Notes: generated by a model from the letters alone, not told the origin. Shown: positions 25,084 through 37,897, counted from the first letter of the stretch. The stretch is DNA of 64,000 nt from Setaria digitata (GCA_003640385.1 RCAB01000116.1:62001-126000), one strand, 5' to 3'. Made by a program: numbers and translations.

Positions 25084-27941
25084 GAAATAGCAAAAGTAAC
25101 AAATAACAAAAAAGAAAAAATGTAACGGATAACATTTAAAATATTAATCATCCGCTACAGCTGTTAGTTTTATTTTTATCATCACAGTAAATTTATTTTA
25201 GTAAAATTTTAGGAGCCATCAAAAGATACACGATGGTCTCCAATATTACCCTTAACAACACTGATTGCTAAAGAAAAAGCAAATGATAAGAGAGCTTTAT
25301 TTATTGTAAATACAATGGAACGAGGTGCACAAATCTATGAATTGGTTACTGCTACTGCTACCGAACGAAAAACGTACTCTCGTCTTTTTTTTTTTGTTTC
25401 CTTTCAAAGAAAATTAGTTAAAATTTAAGCAAATTTCACAGTTACACTTAGTGTTAAATTAATGATTTATTTGGATGAAGTTTAAATTTTGCAGAATATG
25501 AAATTGTTTTAAACTGGTACTGTGATAAATTTAAAAATATCGAATTGTATATGATAGTGATTTCAATATTGCTCATCATTTAAATTCAAATCATTTATAA
25601 CTATCTTTCTTTTTCCGGCATCTGTCTCAATTGTAACATTTTACTAATGTTTAACAAATTGTCTGCCATCAATCACCACTGATATCTGTATTTTATAAAT
25701 TTCAAAGAAAGTTTAATAATTATTCATCCTTCTCTTTGTTTTTTCAGGTGGTTCAAACTGATCTCGGATCAAATTGATCTCGTCAAATGTGAAAATGTCA
25801 ATGCACAGCCTACTATCAGGTTAAATACTACTGCGAATATTATTCCATTATCAATACTTTGAGAATTATATTTATTACATATTAAATTTCCTTTTTTTTT
25901 TTTTTTTTTTTTTCTCTCTCTCTCTCTCTAGTTATTATTACAAAACTATTTCATTCAAATGATATTTAAAAAAGAATTTTCTCATTTTTTTTTTTTTTTT
26001 TTTGTTTTTTATTGCTTATTTGATAAGGATTTATTTATGGAACAAAAAGGAATTTTTCTTTTTTTTTTTCTTCAGTTCATTCGGTATGACTACAACAGAT
26101 AACGAACAATATCATACGGAAGATATGGATTCTTCTGAACGTGTACAAATATCAACTCATCCACGTCTTGTTAATGCTAGTGAAATAACAATCCAGCAGC
26201 CAACAATTCTGGAACATGCTCAACCGGTTTTAACACCAACGGAACGGTTACGGCGTAATGATGAGCTAATTATGAAAGCTTTACTTGACAAACAAGCAAT
26301 CTTAGCTGAATTTCTTCCCGGATCAAATGTTTGTTCAAATTAATTTCGTTTTTTTTTTTTTTTTCTTTTCCTTTTTTTTTTTTTACTTAATATTAAAATA
26401 TTTGCACATACATATAGATAAATGAAAAGATTCGAAAATTGTACATTAAAGATATCAAATTTTGTAGAACTGAATCATTAAATCAATTAGTTTCTTTTTT
26501 TTTTTTTAGAAAAGTAATCTTGCCGAACTGGAAAAATTAACAGAACAATTAACGGGTATGGCTGTAGCAGAATTAAAACAACGTGATGGTCAAGAATTAG
26601 CAATGAGCGCTATTGTACATGGAAATCGTTTACTTGATGCAATAAATCAAGGTTTAACTTGTCTTAATTTAAGAAAAGCTTATTTTTTCATTTTTTTTTC
26701 TTCTTTTCCGCACATTTTTATTTCTCTTTGAAATGTTTTTTTCTTTTTTTTTTTTTTCTCTTCTTTTTCTCTCTCAAACACACACTTTTCCTTTCGTAAT
26801 TATATGAGCTAAGAAACATAAAAGCGTAATTTTTGATCTCTTAGATTTTAATTTATGAGCTTAATTAAGTTCGAAAAAATTTTTCCATCTGATCAAGTGG
26901 AAATTTTGCCGCACACCAAATTAACTAATTTATTATTTTCATAGTTATTCAGGCAGAGAGAGAGAGAGAGAGAGAGAGCGAAAGAAAAGAGAAATAATTG
27001 AAGGTTTGAGTGCACGAAAAGATGTGGACAGTTCGGCTAGTGGTACAATTGGACTTAAATTGGATAATGTTGAAAATGATGTGCCGACAGTTGCATGCTA
27101 TAAGTTAACCGCTATCGCAGCACCTTTAATGAATCATTTAAAAGCAATGATGCAAGTTATTCAAGATCAGCAAAATGAAATCAAAACGATCAAGCAGCAG
27201 CTTCATCAGTACAAAGTGTTTTTTTTTTTTTTTTTTGTTAATAATTTTAATTCCTATTACAGTTACAGTAAAGAATGAAAAAGAAGAAAGAGTAAAAAAA
27301 GAAAAGAAAAATGAAATGAAATAGATATTTAAATTTGTTATAATGAATGATTTTTTTTTTTTTTGTTAAATAAAAATATAATTAAAATAACTGAAATTAC
27401 TGTTAATAATGATGAGTTATTTTTATCGAATAAAAATTTGAAATAATGTAAGAAATTTAATTTTGAAATTATTTGAACTTCTCACATGAAAAATGATTTT
27501 TATGTACTGTTTTTAAAGTAAAAAATTTTTATTAGTTTAAAATATTGGATGCAAATGATTTCTTATTATGGATAATTTCTTTTATTAAATTAAATTTTTG
27601 CAATAATTTTGAAATATTTCAAATTTTTACTACAAAAGATTTATTTTATTATTTAAAAATTTTGTAAAAAAAAAAAAAAAAAAAAATAATTTAATAAATA
27701 GAAAAAAAAAAATGAAAAAGAAAAAAAGAAAGCATTGGTAAATTTATTGCAGGAACTTGCAAATGGTACAAATCGAACCGACAGCAAAGAAACGCTAACG
27801 GAAGATGCTGATTGTAAACAGGTGGTATTGCCGGATGCGGAAGCTGAAAGACGTAAACGGTTACAAACGAAACGACAACGTAATACGGCAGTAACTCTTT
27901 CGGCAGCATCAATACATCCTCAATCTTTGACAAAAAGTTGA
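12738..27941 (+). CDS. rhgf-1: RGS-RhoGEF (RHGF-1 / LARG / PDZ-RhoGEF family), 26 exons
   Basis: Guanine nucleotide exchange factor for Rho, acting downstream of G-alpha-12/13 at the cell cortex and, in C. elegans, in neurons. Exons: 12738(or 12746)-12962, 14669-14796, 15170-15250, 16161(or 16179)-16283, 17901-18002, 18930-19037, 19196-19351, 19439-19571, 20325-20515, 21194-21419, 21539-21729, 21835-21936(or 21966), 22010-22187, 22317-22429, 22567-22663, 22952-23111, 23466-23642, 23734-23957, 24079-24205, 24326-24467, 25213-25373, 25748-25819, 26076-26328, 26510-26651, 26953(or 27004)-27215, 27753-27941. Every junction keeps phase, giving about 1,350 residues up to a TGA. Domains by approximate residue: PDZ 8-85, coiled coil 115-185, RGS-like 218-410, C1 455-510, DH 700-930, PH 945-1070, C-terminal coiled coil near 1260-1290. 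The order matches nematode RHGF-1 and insect RhoGEF2; vertebrate LARG and PDZ-RhoGEF lack the C1 domain. The true start codon is unresolved (see 5061-5154 and 5826-5855). Confidence 0.92.
12746..14728 (+). other. PDZ domain (RhoGEF exons 12738-12962 and 14669-14796)
   Basis: The core reads IQRCVVV, then GYGLTVTGD (carboxylate-binding loop GYGL), GAAFHAGVRQGDKILKVNG and NHLEVVRMISGGQTVALTLLG across a phase-1 junction. This follows the LARG/PDZ-RhoGEF PDZ closely. In those proteins it binds C-termini of plexin-B and IGF1 receptor type partners; the partner here is not known. Confidence 0.92.
15170..16283 (+). other. Coiled-coil exons of the RhoGEF
   Basis: Exon 15170-15250 encodes a charged helix (KRVKIIRQMLEEERRHVE). 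The following exon encodes LERALQRIESLQNQLRSIE. The second exon has two in-frame acceptors: CTTCAG ending at 16160 and TTGAAG ending at 16178. The first is the better nematode acceptor and gives the same spacing as in LARG, so I prefer it. The extra six residues (LLIYLK) are the only difference. Confidence 0.6.
18930..20515 (+). other. RGS-like (RH) domain exons of the RhoGEF
   Basis: Four exons (18930-19037, 19196-19351, 19439-19571, 20325-20515). The signature FADLKTRPAHLAAFINYLL parallels the SRPAHLAVFL motif of LARG, followed by FFYLITDAYQ and later EHLADFRQKR, which parallels HLEDFRQKR. The domain binds activated G-alpha-12/13. The acidic residues that precede the vertebrate RH domain (needed for GAP activity) have a counterpart in the upstream acidic stretch PMEEEIDDDG (exon 17901-18002). 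Confidence 0.88.
19653..19770. repeat. Imperfect inverted repeat (hairpin) inside a RhoGEF intron
   Basis: Arms at about 19653-19698 and 19725-19770 are inverted copies that match at roughly 80% by hand alignment, separated by a ~26 base loop. It lies in the intron between exons 19439-19571 and 20325-20515. It could be a degraded fold-back element or a structured intronic RNA. AT-rich sequence makes weak pairing common, but the arm length is notable. Confidence 0.5.
21335..21590 (+). other. C1 zinc-finger domain of the RhoGEF
   Basis: Across exons 21194-21419 and 21539-21729 the ligand spacing is HX12CX2CX13CX2CX4HX2CX7C, a complete C1 pattern starting at HQFMLNAVN and ending at PDHC. The Gln-Gly pair that precedes the third zinc cysteine of diacylglycerol-binding C1 domains is Gln-Ala here (VNAQAYFC), which suggests an atypical C1 that may bind something else. 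Loss of lipid binding is inferred, not shown. Confidence 0.9.
21835..22429 (+). other. C1-DH linker exons with alternative donor
   Basis: Exon 21835-21936 can also end at 21966, because GTTAGT and GTAATT donors are both in frame 30 bases apart; the insert is VSECFSLRLK. Exons 22010-22187 and 22317-22429 encode a charged, low-conservation linker. It includes SASSDSGIGTD, and RSQS and RRTRSD basic-serine motifs that could be kinase or 14-3-3 sites. Confidence 0.6.
22567..24205 (+). other. DH (RhoGEF catalytic) domain exons
   Basis: Exons 22567-22663, 22952-23111, 23466-23642, 23734-23957 and 24079-24205. The domain starts at KRQEVINELFHTERTHVRNL (conserved region 1). It continues through ATFCQHQQHAL and AESNPLCRKLQLKDMLPVEM, and reaches the helix-5 signature MQRLVKYPLLLETIAKYT (conserved region 3). 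All hallmarks of an active Dbl domain are intact. Confidence 0.93.
23141..23301 (+). repeat. 47 bp direct duplication next to an N
   Basis: Bases 23141-23187 and 23255-23301 are identical (GATGTGTTAAGTTC...AATCAGGT), and the first copy ends exactly at the single N at 23188. It lies in the intron between DH exons. The position of the N suggests unmerged overlapping contig ends rather than biology. Confidence 0.85.
24326..25819 (+). other. PH domain exons of the RhoGEF
   Basis: Exons 24326-24467, 25213-25373 and 25748-25819 encode KLVHDGPLTWRCSRNKMIEL, VVLLENVLILLTK, SPILPLTTLIAKE, KRALFIVNT, GAQIYELVTATATERKTW and FKLISDQI. This parallels the LARG PH domain (MIHEGPLVWK ... ALFVISMSDNGAQIYELVAQT). 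The PH domain packs on the DH domain and, in the family, contacts activated Rho. Confidence 0.92.
26076..27941 (+). other. C-terminal region of the RhoGEF
   Basis: Exon 26076-26328 is a Ser/Thr/Gln-rich linker that ends in a helix (TERLRRNDELIMKALLDKQ). Exon 26510-26651 continues with KSNLAELEKLTEQL. Exon 26953-27215 ends in a predicted coiled coil (MQVIQDQQNEIKTIKQQLHQ), matching the C-terminal oligomerisation helix of the family. The last exon encodes a basic tail (RRKRLQTKRQRN) and the stop. Confidence 0.85.
26955..26978 (+). repeat. (AG)n microsatellite at an exon boundary, possibly translated
   Basis: TTATTCAG at 26945-26952 is a good acceptor and is in phase with the preceding exon. 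If used, (AG)n is coding and gives alternating Arg-Glu followed by RKKREIIE before GLSARKD. If the weaker TTGAAG at 26998-27003 is used instead, the repeat is intronic and the intron lacks a pyrimidine tract at its 3' end. Confidence 0.6.
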
Positions 27942-28048
27942 ATTATGCTTTTCAGGTTCACATTACATTTCCTTGCTTCCCATATGGATCATTTTCATTT
28001 ATCTTTTTCGTCTCTCAGTACTGATAAAAAAATTTTTTAATTTGTTGT

Positions 28049-28084
28049 ATGTGTGTATGTATGTATGTGTATGTGTGTGTATGT

Positions 28085-28132
<48 letters not shown>

Positions 28133-28140
28133 ATGTGTGT
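28049..28140. repeat. GT / ATGT microsatellite
   Basis: Mixed (GT)n and (ATGT)n tract about 110 bases after the RhoGEF stop codon, probably in its 3' untranslated region. Confidence 0.9.
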
Positions 28141-28177
28141 TTTTCATTTGTTCCTTAGATTATTATTAATTATTGAT

Positions 28178-28215
<38 letters not shown>

Positions 28216-29339
28216 ATATATAGCTAAGTTTAGATTTTGTTTTGAAAATTAAATTGAAGAATGAAAAGGAAATTTTGATTCCTTCCTTTTTACCAGATTA
28301 ATTATTATCATTATTATTATTATCATTCTTGTATTAAAACATTTACTCATGCTTTTGTACAGGTTTCTTTTCTCTTTTTTTTTTTTTTTTTTTTTCGTTT
28401 GTTGATATATTAATTTTTCAGAACTTATTCGATTTTTATTCATTCATTAAAAATTATTGGGTTTTTTTTTTCCAATAGAAATTTTCAAACATTATTAATT
28501 GTGAACATTCTTCATTTTATTTTCTCCCATTTCCATCCCTCCCTTTCTCTTATATTATTGGATTACGGGATTATATCTTTTTTCTTTTTTTTTTCTTTTT
28601 CTTTTTTTTTTTTTTTTTTTTTTTAAATGAGATCGTTGAAGAAGGAAATTAGCTATTCCCGATGATATGTCTATTAACAGAAAGAAGATGCTGAAAAGTT
28701 TTTGAAATTTTTGAAATCAATAATACTGTTTGAAAAAATGCTTGTAACAGTGCTTTCTTCTCTTTTTCCCTTTTCAGTATTTGTGTTACCGGTGTGCACA
28801 ATTTTGTAATTTGAAAAAAAGAACATTTTTATCCAGATTTGAATATTTTTTAAAATTAATTTCCAGATCGGTAAACAAAATTTCAAACTTTTCTTACTTT
28901 GTTACTTTGATTAATATTAGTTGATTTGTGATATTAAATGAAAGTTCTTCGTAGCTAGAAGAATCTCGACCGTTTAATGCACTAATTCTAGATGAAGCAA
29001 GAGTGGAATTATATTTTGAATTTTCTAAAAATGAATGTTGCATAAATATTAGCTGATTCACTTTCTTCTACTAAATTGAAATCAAAAATAAAAATGTTTG
29101 AAATTCTAAAATGTAAAATAAAATTCTGTTTTCGATAATTTTCATCTTTGATGTTGCCTGAAAAAAAAAAAAAAAAAAAAGGAAAGAAATAGAAGAAAAG
29201 AAAGGACTTGAGGGAAAGAAATTACTTTGAAAAAAAAAAAAAATGAATTTGAAATTCATTTAAATATTTGGAAATTCCAGGAAGAAATTTTTTTACTCAA
29301 TAAATGAACTTATAAAAATGGACGATTTGTTTTCTTTTT

Positions 29340-29341
<2 letters not shown>

Positions 29342-29382
<41 letters not shown>

Positions 29383-29400
29383 NNNNNNTTTTTTTTTTTT
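29342..29400. other. Assembly gap (6 N) inside poly-T
   Basis: N at 29383-29388, flanked by poly-T on both sides for tens of bases. The true length is unknown. Confidence 0.95.
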
Positions 29401-29490
29401 TCGTTTTTTTTTATGGCACATAAAAGTGAATTATGAAATATTGTTTGATGTTTTATTTTTGTCTGTTAAGGCATGATAATGGTGTATTAC

Positions 29491-29496
29491 AATAAA
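29491..29496 (+). promoter_or_regulatory. Candidate polyadenylation signal AATAAA
   Basis: TATTACAATAAAATAACTGG followed by a T-rich stretch. If used, the RhoGEF 3' UTR would be ~1.5 kb, long for a nematode; nearer AT-rich variants may be the real site. Confidence 0.3.
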
Positions 29497-29519
29497 ATAA
29501 CTGGTTTTGTCTTCACCAT

Positions 29520-30334
29520 TTCTTCTTTTTTTTTTTTCTTTTTTTTTTTTTTTGCCAACAAATTTTGCGATCATTGGTGAGCCCGATTGTAAATTAATTT
29601 TCCATTAGGTTAACACTGAAAATGGATGTGCACACAATTGTGCAAATTAAATCATACTGAAAATTATTAAATGTAAAATCTAAAGTAAAAGAAAAAAAAA
29701 AAAGTAGTTCAGATTTTTAATTTTATAGATTTGATTGAATTTTATTGCGAATGCAAAGGTTCTGCCTTAGTGTTAGTTAATTTAAAACTAATCAAACTTC
29801 ATCATTTCTAATTATTTCCTCAACTAAATAATAAATTTCACTCAGTATGATTGTTTTTTTTTTTTTTTTTTTTATAGAAGAATAAAAAAATAAAAAATTT
29901 GTTATTAATTTATTTAACTCATTTATCATCCTGAAAATAACAACTTTTTGGTGAAAATCTTCAAGTTATGATTTCATACAAAAAAAAAAAAAAAAATTAA
30001 TCATCATGGGAACATGCTAAATTTTGTTCTCAATAAATTTGTATTACTAATCTCGACTACGATCGATGTTAGATGATAATCTCTCGATAATTATTTCATA
30101 CAAAATCATTGGTAAAGTATACCCTATGATGTGTTTTAATTGAATACAAAATTTACTTGTTTGATTCTACATCACAAAAGAGCACATTCATGCTGCTAGA
30201 ATTAATTTAATGATCGAAAAATTGACAACTAATTCTGAAAATGCATTAGTGCATGTTCCAGCAACAAACACTACATAGAAATGTCATCGATTGATGCCAT
30301 CATTTTTAAACATCGTATTTAAGGATTTGATATG

Positions 30335-30366
<32 letters not shown>

Positions 30367-33300
30367 TACTAATAGTCTTTCAATTATGATGCTTAACTCT
30401 TGACAATTTACTTTTCTTAATTTCACATTAATATATTATTTTCCTTAGAAAAAAAAAAAAAAAAAAAGAAAACGAAGGAAAAAAAAAAGTTAACAAAGTA
30501 ACAAAGGTTGCTGCTGCTTTTTTTTTTTTTTTTTTTTTCTAAAGTAATAAAGTAATATTACGTTTTTTAAATTTTTCTCATTTTCCATGCACCAAGAAAT
30601 CAAAATTATAAAAAATTTGAAATTTTTCTTCCATCGATTTTTAAATTTTTCCATGCCAAAAGTGTAATAACAAAGTTTATTATGTTTTTGAATCGAACTA
30701 AGCGGAATCGTAATGGACGGTTCAGATTCAGGAAACGAACGAGAGTCAGAAGAAAGAAAGAAATTTTGAAATTTTCTTTTTGTAATTTGATTATTGGCAA
30801 ATGTTATACGGGAATTTACAACTCTCGGATGCTATGAAAAAAACGATGATTTTTGCCGAATAATGAAATATCCAAGTAGGTCATGGAACTGAAAAGTCGG
30901 GTCGAAATGTTAGAAATCATATTAAATGGATCAGATTCGGGAGTCATAGATGGATCATATTCAGGAAGTTGAAAGTTCGAAAACCTTAAGAAGAAATTAT
31001 CGTCAATGACATAATTAAAAATAAAATAAATTTGTTGAACATTAATTGACGAATTTTGTTTAACAGTTTTTTTAATTTTGCCGTAGTTTTCTGAATGATT
31101 ATGTCTTCAATATTTATTGCAACTTCTCTTGCGTTAAATTTTTTAGAATTTTACAAAATGAAACAAATGATAACTGATATTTTCATTTGAAGGAAAGTTT
31201 CACTGCTAATTTTTCAGTCAAATTTTTTCATTCCTAAAAATTTTAGAAAGATCAAAATCACAAACATTTTCCGTCAATTTCCTTTTTTTTTTTTTTCTGA
31301 ATTTTAGAAAGTTCAGAATTTAAAACATCCATCCAAAAACTTGACTTCATTCCATTGTCCTTCAGTGTACCAGTTTCTTTGTTGGCTCTTTTTTCTCATC
31401 CAAGGTTGTTTTTTTTTTTTTTTTTTTTTCAGTTCTTTTGTTCCTTCGCTATTACTGACCTAATTTTAAATATTTTGCCTGATTGTTTGTCCACATTTGT
31501 TAATGGTTAGCGAAAAAAAAAGTCCCTAGAAATTTCTGTGCGAAGTTTTTCCTAAAACTAAAGAATTTTGCCTTAAAATGCATTGTTTCTTTCATTTTAA
31601 ACAGATATGCGCTGTTATTCAAAAAGAAAAAAGCAGCCGACTATTAGAAATTTCCGGAATTTTCAAATTTTTTAACCATATATACATATCATTAGACATC
31701 ATTCATTGCATATACATTGATAATGATAATGATAAGAATTGATGAAAAAAATCCACTAGGAAAGCAATTAATTAGTTTAAGCTGAAGTCTGAAAAAATTT
31801 CAGTAGAACTATGAATTGCATTCAGTGATACTATGCGATATCAGTGATGAGACTGAAACTTCATTAGTTATAAATTTACTGAAAATTCATTCATGTTAAT
31901 AATAATTTAATCGACTAGTTGAAAATTATTTTCCACATGATCCTTCTCCCTTTAAATATGACAACAATTTTATATTTCAAACAAAACACTAAATTCGAAA
32001 ATAATTCTTGTAATAAATTGTAATGCTACTCTGATGCTTTATGCAAACGATGTGTTTACATTTATTTAATCATGATTAAAAATTCATCATAAATAACAAT
32101 GAAATGTTGTTAGCGATTATAATATTTAATTTCATTGTTAACTTTCCAATAATAAAGAAAATATATTGCAATCATTGTCAAATGAAAGAGAAGAAAAATT
32201 CCCCATTATGAAAGTATGAAGCACTTCGAGATGTAGTAGAAAATTTTTTGCTGCCAATTCACTTTATTTCATTTCATTTCATTTCATTTTATTTTTATTT
32301 TATTTTATTTTTTTGCTCCGCTTCTTTTAACCCTTATTAATTGGCTGATGAATCTCATTATCGTTCGTGTCACATTCCAATTCACTTTTAAATTTTAGCC
32401 CAAAATTTAGGTTGCAATTCTATTAGGGTAAAATAAGGGCAAGGAATAATGAGAGAAAAAAAAAAAAAAAACGAAAAGAAAAAGAGAATAATTTTTGGTA
32501 GATTTTTTATACTTCAATCACTGACATGATAAATTTTTTCCAATGAATATCAGTAATTCAAACTAGATTCAATGAATTAAAGCTTTTAGTTTGGAGAAAA
32601 GAATTTGTAAAATAATATATTTTGGATAATTAATAAATTTGAATTATTACTGACTTTTTTGAATAGAATTTTTCCAATATTTGCAAAATTTCATTGTACC
32701 TTATAATATGAATAAAACAGTGCTGTAAATAAATAATTATTTACATGCCATTTATTCATATTTTATTTAACACATATACACCAATGTGAAAATTCATCGA
32801 AATTTTGACTATTCACTTGTTTTTTTTTTTTTTAATTGGTGCTTAAAATGTTCGACCTTGAAATATTCCAATTTTCAGTTATTTTGAATTCCATTTTTTT
32901 CCTCGACCTTTTTCACTTTATTCGTTTTTCATTACTTTTTCTTTATAGCAGTACTTTTTTCTTACTTTTTGAGTGGAAATACTGCGAAAAAATTTCAATA
33001 AGAATCGAATGGAAAATCGTTTCAAATTTTAGAAATGAATGAATTTTTTTTCTTTTGTTATTTTTTTTGTTTTTTTTTTTTAGCAATTTTCTCTTTCTCA
33101 AAATATTAATCGTCTCATTTGAAATTTGAAAAAATTATTTTAAAAGTTCCAATAGTTAATTAATAAAAATAAAACTTTACCAGTCGAGTATAGTATCGGA
33201 AATGCAAACTTGTCAATTTTGAGAATTTAACGAGTTTAAATTTTCGTTCTTATGCCCTCTAAAAGTATATTTGGATTCATATCACTGTGAAGGACCTGTC

Positions 33301-36300
33301 TTCCAGATGTCACATAACGCCATCTTGAATTCCTTTCCACTTCTTCATTCTTCCTATCCTCCGTCCTCCTTCTCCTCACTTCCTAGATAGACAACCTGTT
33401 TTATCCTCTTCTCATTATTGATTTCAAATAATTTTTAACAAAGCATATTTCGATATTAACTTGTTTTAATGGTTAAATTACTTTTCAAAACTTTTAAAGT
33501 CTGATTTTAAATTTGTCAACTATCATCATATTAGGTATGAATAATTATTTGTTTAATAATTTCAAAATACTTTGTTGTTTGTATTAATGAATACCATATT
33601 TATTTTTGGTGATGAAATCAGTGTGCTGATAAGCATACCTTCACAATGCAAACATAATTCTTCACCTTTTTTTTTCCCTCATTACAACCTTCATTTCAAG
33701 ATTTAAATTAAAAATTAAAAACTTTTAACCGAGGATGTTGAAAATTGCTGTCTTACAACGAACGACATAGATCTTAAAAGCTGTTTGTTATAAATTGAAA
33801 TTGGTAACAAGATTTTAACTTTAAATTTCATTTACACTAATTTGCAAAAGTTTTTCGATGTGAAATCCGGCTGTTCCTCGTAAAATAACTCGAAATTTTA
33901 GATTTCAAATCAACTGAAACTTAATTTACATTCATTTTCGGAATTTCCTTTTTTCCCCCGATGCTAGCTAAAATCGGTATGTTTCAAATGCAAATTGCTA
34001 GCATTGAGCAATTTTGTTGATGTTAAAATCAATTTGACATTTTCAATCTTCAATTTTTTTTTCCACACTTTTTTATTATTCCACTAAAAGGTGCAATGAA
34101 TATATATGAATAGTATAGTTTGTAAAATAGGTTTAAAATATATTCATACAATGATGTAAATGATGACAATGATGACACGAAGACACATGTAAAGATGGGG
34201 ACAATCCGGATGACATGACAGTTTGATGACAGCTTGGTATAATGGTGCCAATATAAAATTTTATAACTGATTAACCGATCAGACATTTCTTATTCACTAA
34301 AAAGTTTGCAAACAGTCGTGTAAAATTTGTCGTGTCAGGTCTCAGCTCATTCTTTTCAACATACAAATTTCATTCTTCCTCTCTTCTTTCCTTTTTTTTT
34401 TTCTTTTTATCTTTTCAAATAAATGTATTAGGTCAAATTTGGATTTCAATTTTTGATCCAAAATAGAAAATGGTTAAAAATAATGCTTTATGGCAACATT
34501 AAATATTCTAAATTTCAATTAATCAATCATTGGATCATTGGATCAATTATGTTGCCTCATTTTGTGGAGAGATGAATAAATTAGGTGATTAATTAAAAAT
34601 TGCCATATTTAAAAATTCGATAATTAATTAAAATTATTGACATTTTGTAGCAAATTTATTTGAAACCACTATAAATAATCCATATTCTTTTTTTTTTTTT
34701 TTTTTTTTTTGTTGATGATTTTCGCATTGTTCTTTTCTTTGCTTTTTTTTTTTGCTGAAGTAAATTAAATTTATGAATGTCAATAATTTTTTTCTCTAGA
34801 TTAAATTACTATTAAAATATTGTGACTACTTGTAAGTGTTGGAAAAGTATCTAATTTTTTTTTACTGCAATTTAATTTTAGACTATTTTTGTTTCATTGA
34901 AAAATCCATCATTTTGTCTTTTCCATTTAAACGTTTGACCATTATTTTATGGATTTATCTGTGCATCAGTTACAAAAATTAAATTAACATTGGAGCAAAT
35001 TTATCCATTTCCATTTTTCTGTCTCGATTGAAGAAGACGAATTCGAAAGATTCGGAGGCAGAAATACGCTAATTTAGTTTACTAGAGACTGACACAAAGA
35101 AAATGAGAAAATGAGTTTTTTTTTTTTTTATTCTAATAATTTTGTTGCTTTTTAAAAATTTTTAATCGCATTTTTAATGTAGAAATATTTTATAGCATGA
35201 CCTTAACTAATGCACAGGAAAATTTTTACGAACCCTGAAAATCCCTGAAACAATAAAATTTTCAACAATTTATTGAAAATTAATTTATAATTCAAAAAAA
35301 AGCTAGTTTAATTGAAAAATTTACAATATATTAAATTATTACTCGATTAATTTTTTTTTTTTTTTCTTTTTAGAAAAAATACGTGTGAGGAATGAATAAA
35401 TTACGCAATTTAGCGCTCCTGTTACAAATAAATTCTTATTCATCAAAGTGATAAATAAAAATTTATTAATATGTAGCTAATTAAGAATTTATAATAAGAA
35501 TGATTTGTATTCGATTAAATATATGTATATATAGTAAATGGTTATTGTTACTCCTCAAGTTATAGTAATTTCAAATGTTTGCCAATTAAAATGAACTAGT
35601 TTATTATGTATGTTAATTTTCGTAACTTCTTGTGCAATTCATCCTCTGTTAATTGGTTAATGTATATAATACTGTACGAACATTTTAGTTCATCCATTCA
35701 TCATTTTTCAATAATTTCAATTTATTGCTTATTTCATATTAAAAAATGTATGAGACGAAATCTTTTTTTTTATATGCATACACACATATATGCGGATATA
35801 TAAAATTTGTTCCATTTTTTCCATGAATATTTATCGTACCAAAAAGGGTTGTAGAGAATTTTTAGTCCCCAATATATAAATAGTGTATCTTCAGTGGTAT
35901 TCTATGTGAAATAGACTAATTTAATTAATTAGTTGGGAAGGAAAAGCGATGACTAATGATTAAAGATACTTGAGGACGGGCTGCTAGAACAGGTGGATTA
36001 AGAGATGTAATGGAAAAAGAAATTTTACGAAATAACTTCTGAAACAACAGCTAACAGCAATTGCTTTCTTTTATCATCATCCCTTCTTCCTTTCTATTTC
36101 ATTCATTCAGCCGTTTATTCTTTCGTCCATTTTTAACGAAATAACAGAAATTAATTAAATTAGAAATTATAAGAAAGGTTTGTTTATGTGTGAATTATCA
36201 AAAGACATACACTGCCTATATATATATAATGTATCTATGGAACTAATTAAATCGGTAAATTGATTTTAATTGCTTGTTGCTTTGTAAAATGATTGGATTG

Positions 36301-37890
36301 TGAATATGGAATAAAGATCAGTTGGTGAGCAATTTACATTAATTAAATCAGTTTTCAACAGCCTTGAAGACGACGAACAACCGATATGGCAACAGAGCGG
36401 AAGGCGAAAGTGCCGGGAAGAAGAGAATGAATATTTGACGTAGTCAAGTCTCAAAACGGAATAGGACTGCAAGAAGGTGACTTATCCATATGACCCCTAT
36501 GACCCCATTTCAGCGTCTGTCCCCAAATTTACCTTTCACTTCTTTCGCCAATTTTCAACATGTGTACCACAAATTTCATTTCTTACAGATACATTTTTCC
36601 AAAAAAAAAAAGTGTTATACAAAAATTTAGAAATAAAAATGGATTAGTATTTTTGTTCGCTTAATTTTTCATAATTCACGATTTACATTGTTATAGCGAA
36701 GCAATAATTATTCATACGAAAGTAGAAAAATATTTCAGTAATTTGAGAAAATATTTATTTCGTTTTTTTTTTTTTCGTCAACTTCGTTAAGAAATTATGT
36801 GCTGATAATTTATGCGTTCTCTTTTTTTTTTTTTTTTCCGCTTAAATTCATTCAATTATCAGTCTTTTACGAATGATAATGCTCCATTTGTTCATCTCTT
36901 AATACTTAATTTGTCAATTTTACATAATAATAGTTTAATTGCATTTAACACATGTCACGTGTTTTGAACTTTCTGATGTCTATGTGATAATTTCAATGGT
37001 TAAAAATGTTGTTCTTAAGAGAAGAAAAGTTTAGACGAACATATGAGAGAGACGATTTGATGAACAGAATTTAGCATAATAATTTCTTTTTGTGTTCAAT
37101 TAAATGATATTTAACTAGATTAATATAATTATTTTGAACTAGCCATTCAAAACTAGCATTTTTTTCGTAGTACTGAAACTGAAAAAAAAAAAAAAAAATT
37201 GCCGTTAATTTAGTGGCTGATGTTGTTTCTTGCCTTCGACAAAACTATCTGTAATTTGGCTTATAGGGAAAATGATAAGAATGATTAATTTTTAAATTAA
37301 ACTTTTACGCTAATAAATTCTCTAATTTTTCAATGGAAAGTGAAAATTCTCAAATAGTTTTTTATTCTTGCTAAAAAGTATTGCAAATAGTACATTAAAT
37401 TTTATTACTACCCTTCTTGCTTTTATTAATTGTTTGTTTCGCTAAAATATTTATGGATAATTATAATAATATAATTCTATTTTTTTTTTTTTTCATGAAA
37501 ATAGTCTAACAAAATGATGCAATGCTAAGTTGCCCTCAGAAAATTCAGAAATAATATTAATATTAATAATTTAAAATAATTTTAAAAAATAACAATAAAT
37601 AATGATAATAACAAAATAGTAATAATAATAATATATTTATGGTTTTAAAGCAAAATTGGATTTTGATGAAATTTCAAATTGCAAAACCTGAATGTTTCTA
37701 TCTTCGCAGCAAAAAAATAAAATTTTGCTTCTAGTTCCTAACTGTCACTTGATTGCTTCTGTTTTGCGTTTCCATTGTTACGAGCCATTTTTCATTTAAT
37801 TCCGATGTTTCATTTATTAATTTCTTTTATTAAATTTCACGAAATTTTTTATTCCGTTTATGAATTGTGAATTATGTGATTTTTTAAAAA
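29520..37890. other. Non-coding intergenic DNA
   Basis: No supported gene on either strand. It contains many poly-A/poly-T tracts and an ATTTC/ATTTT pentamer tract at 32265-32310. Small patches of higher GC lie at 35930-36010 and 36355-36530 (around CGGAAGGCGAAAGTGCCGGG); these show no recognisable domain in any frame and could be regulatory or non-coding RNA. Confidence 0.55.
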
Positions 37891-37897
37891 AAAAAAT

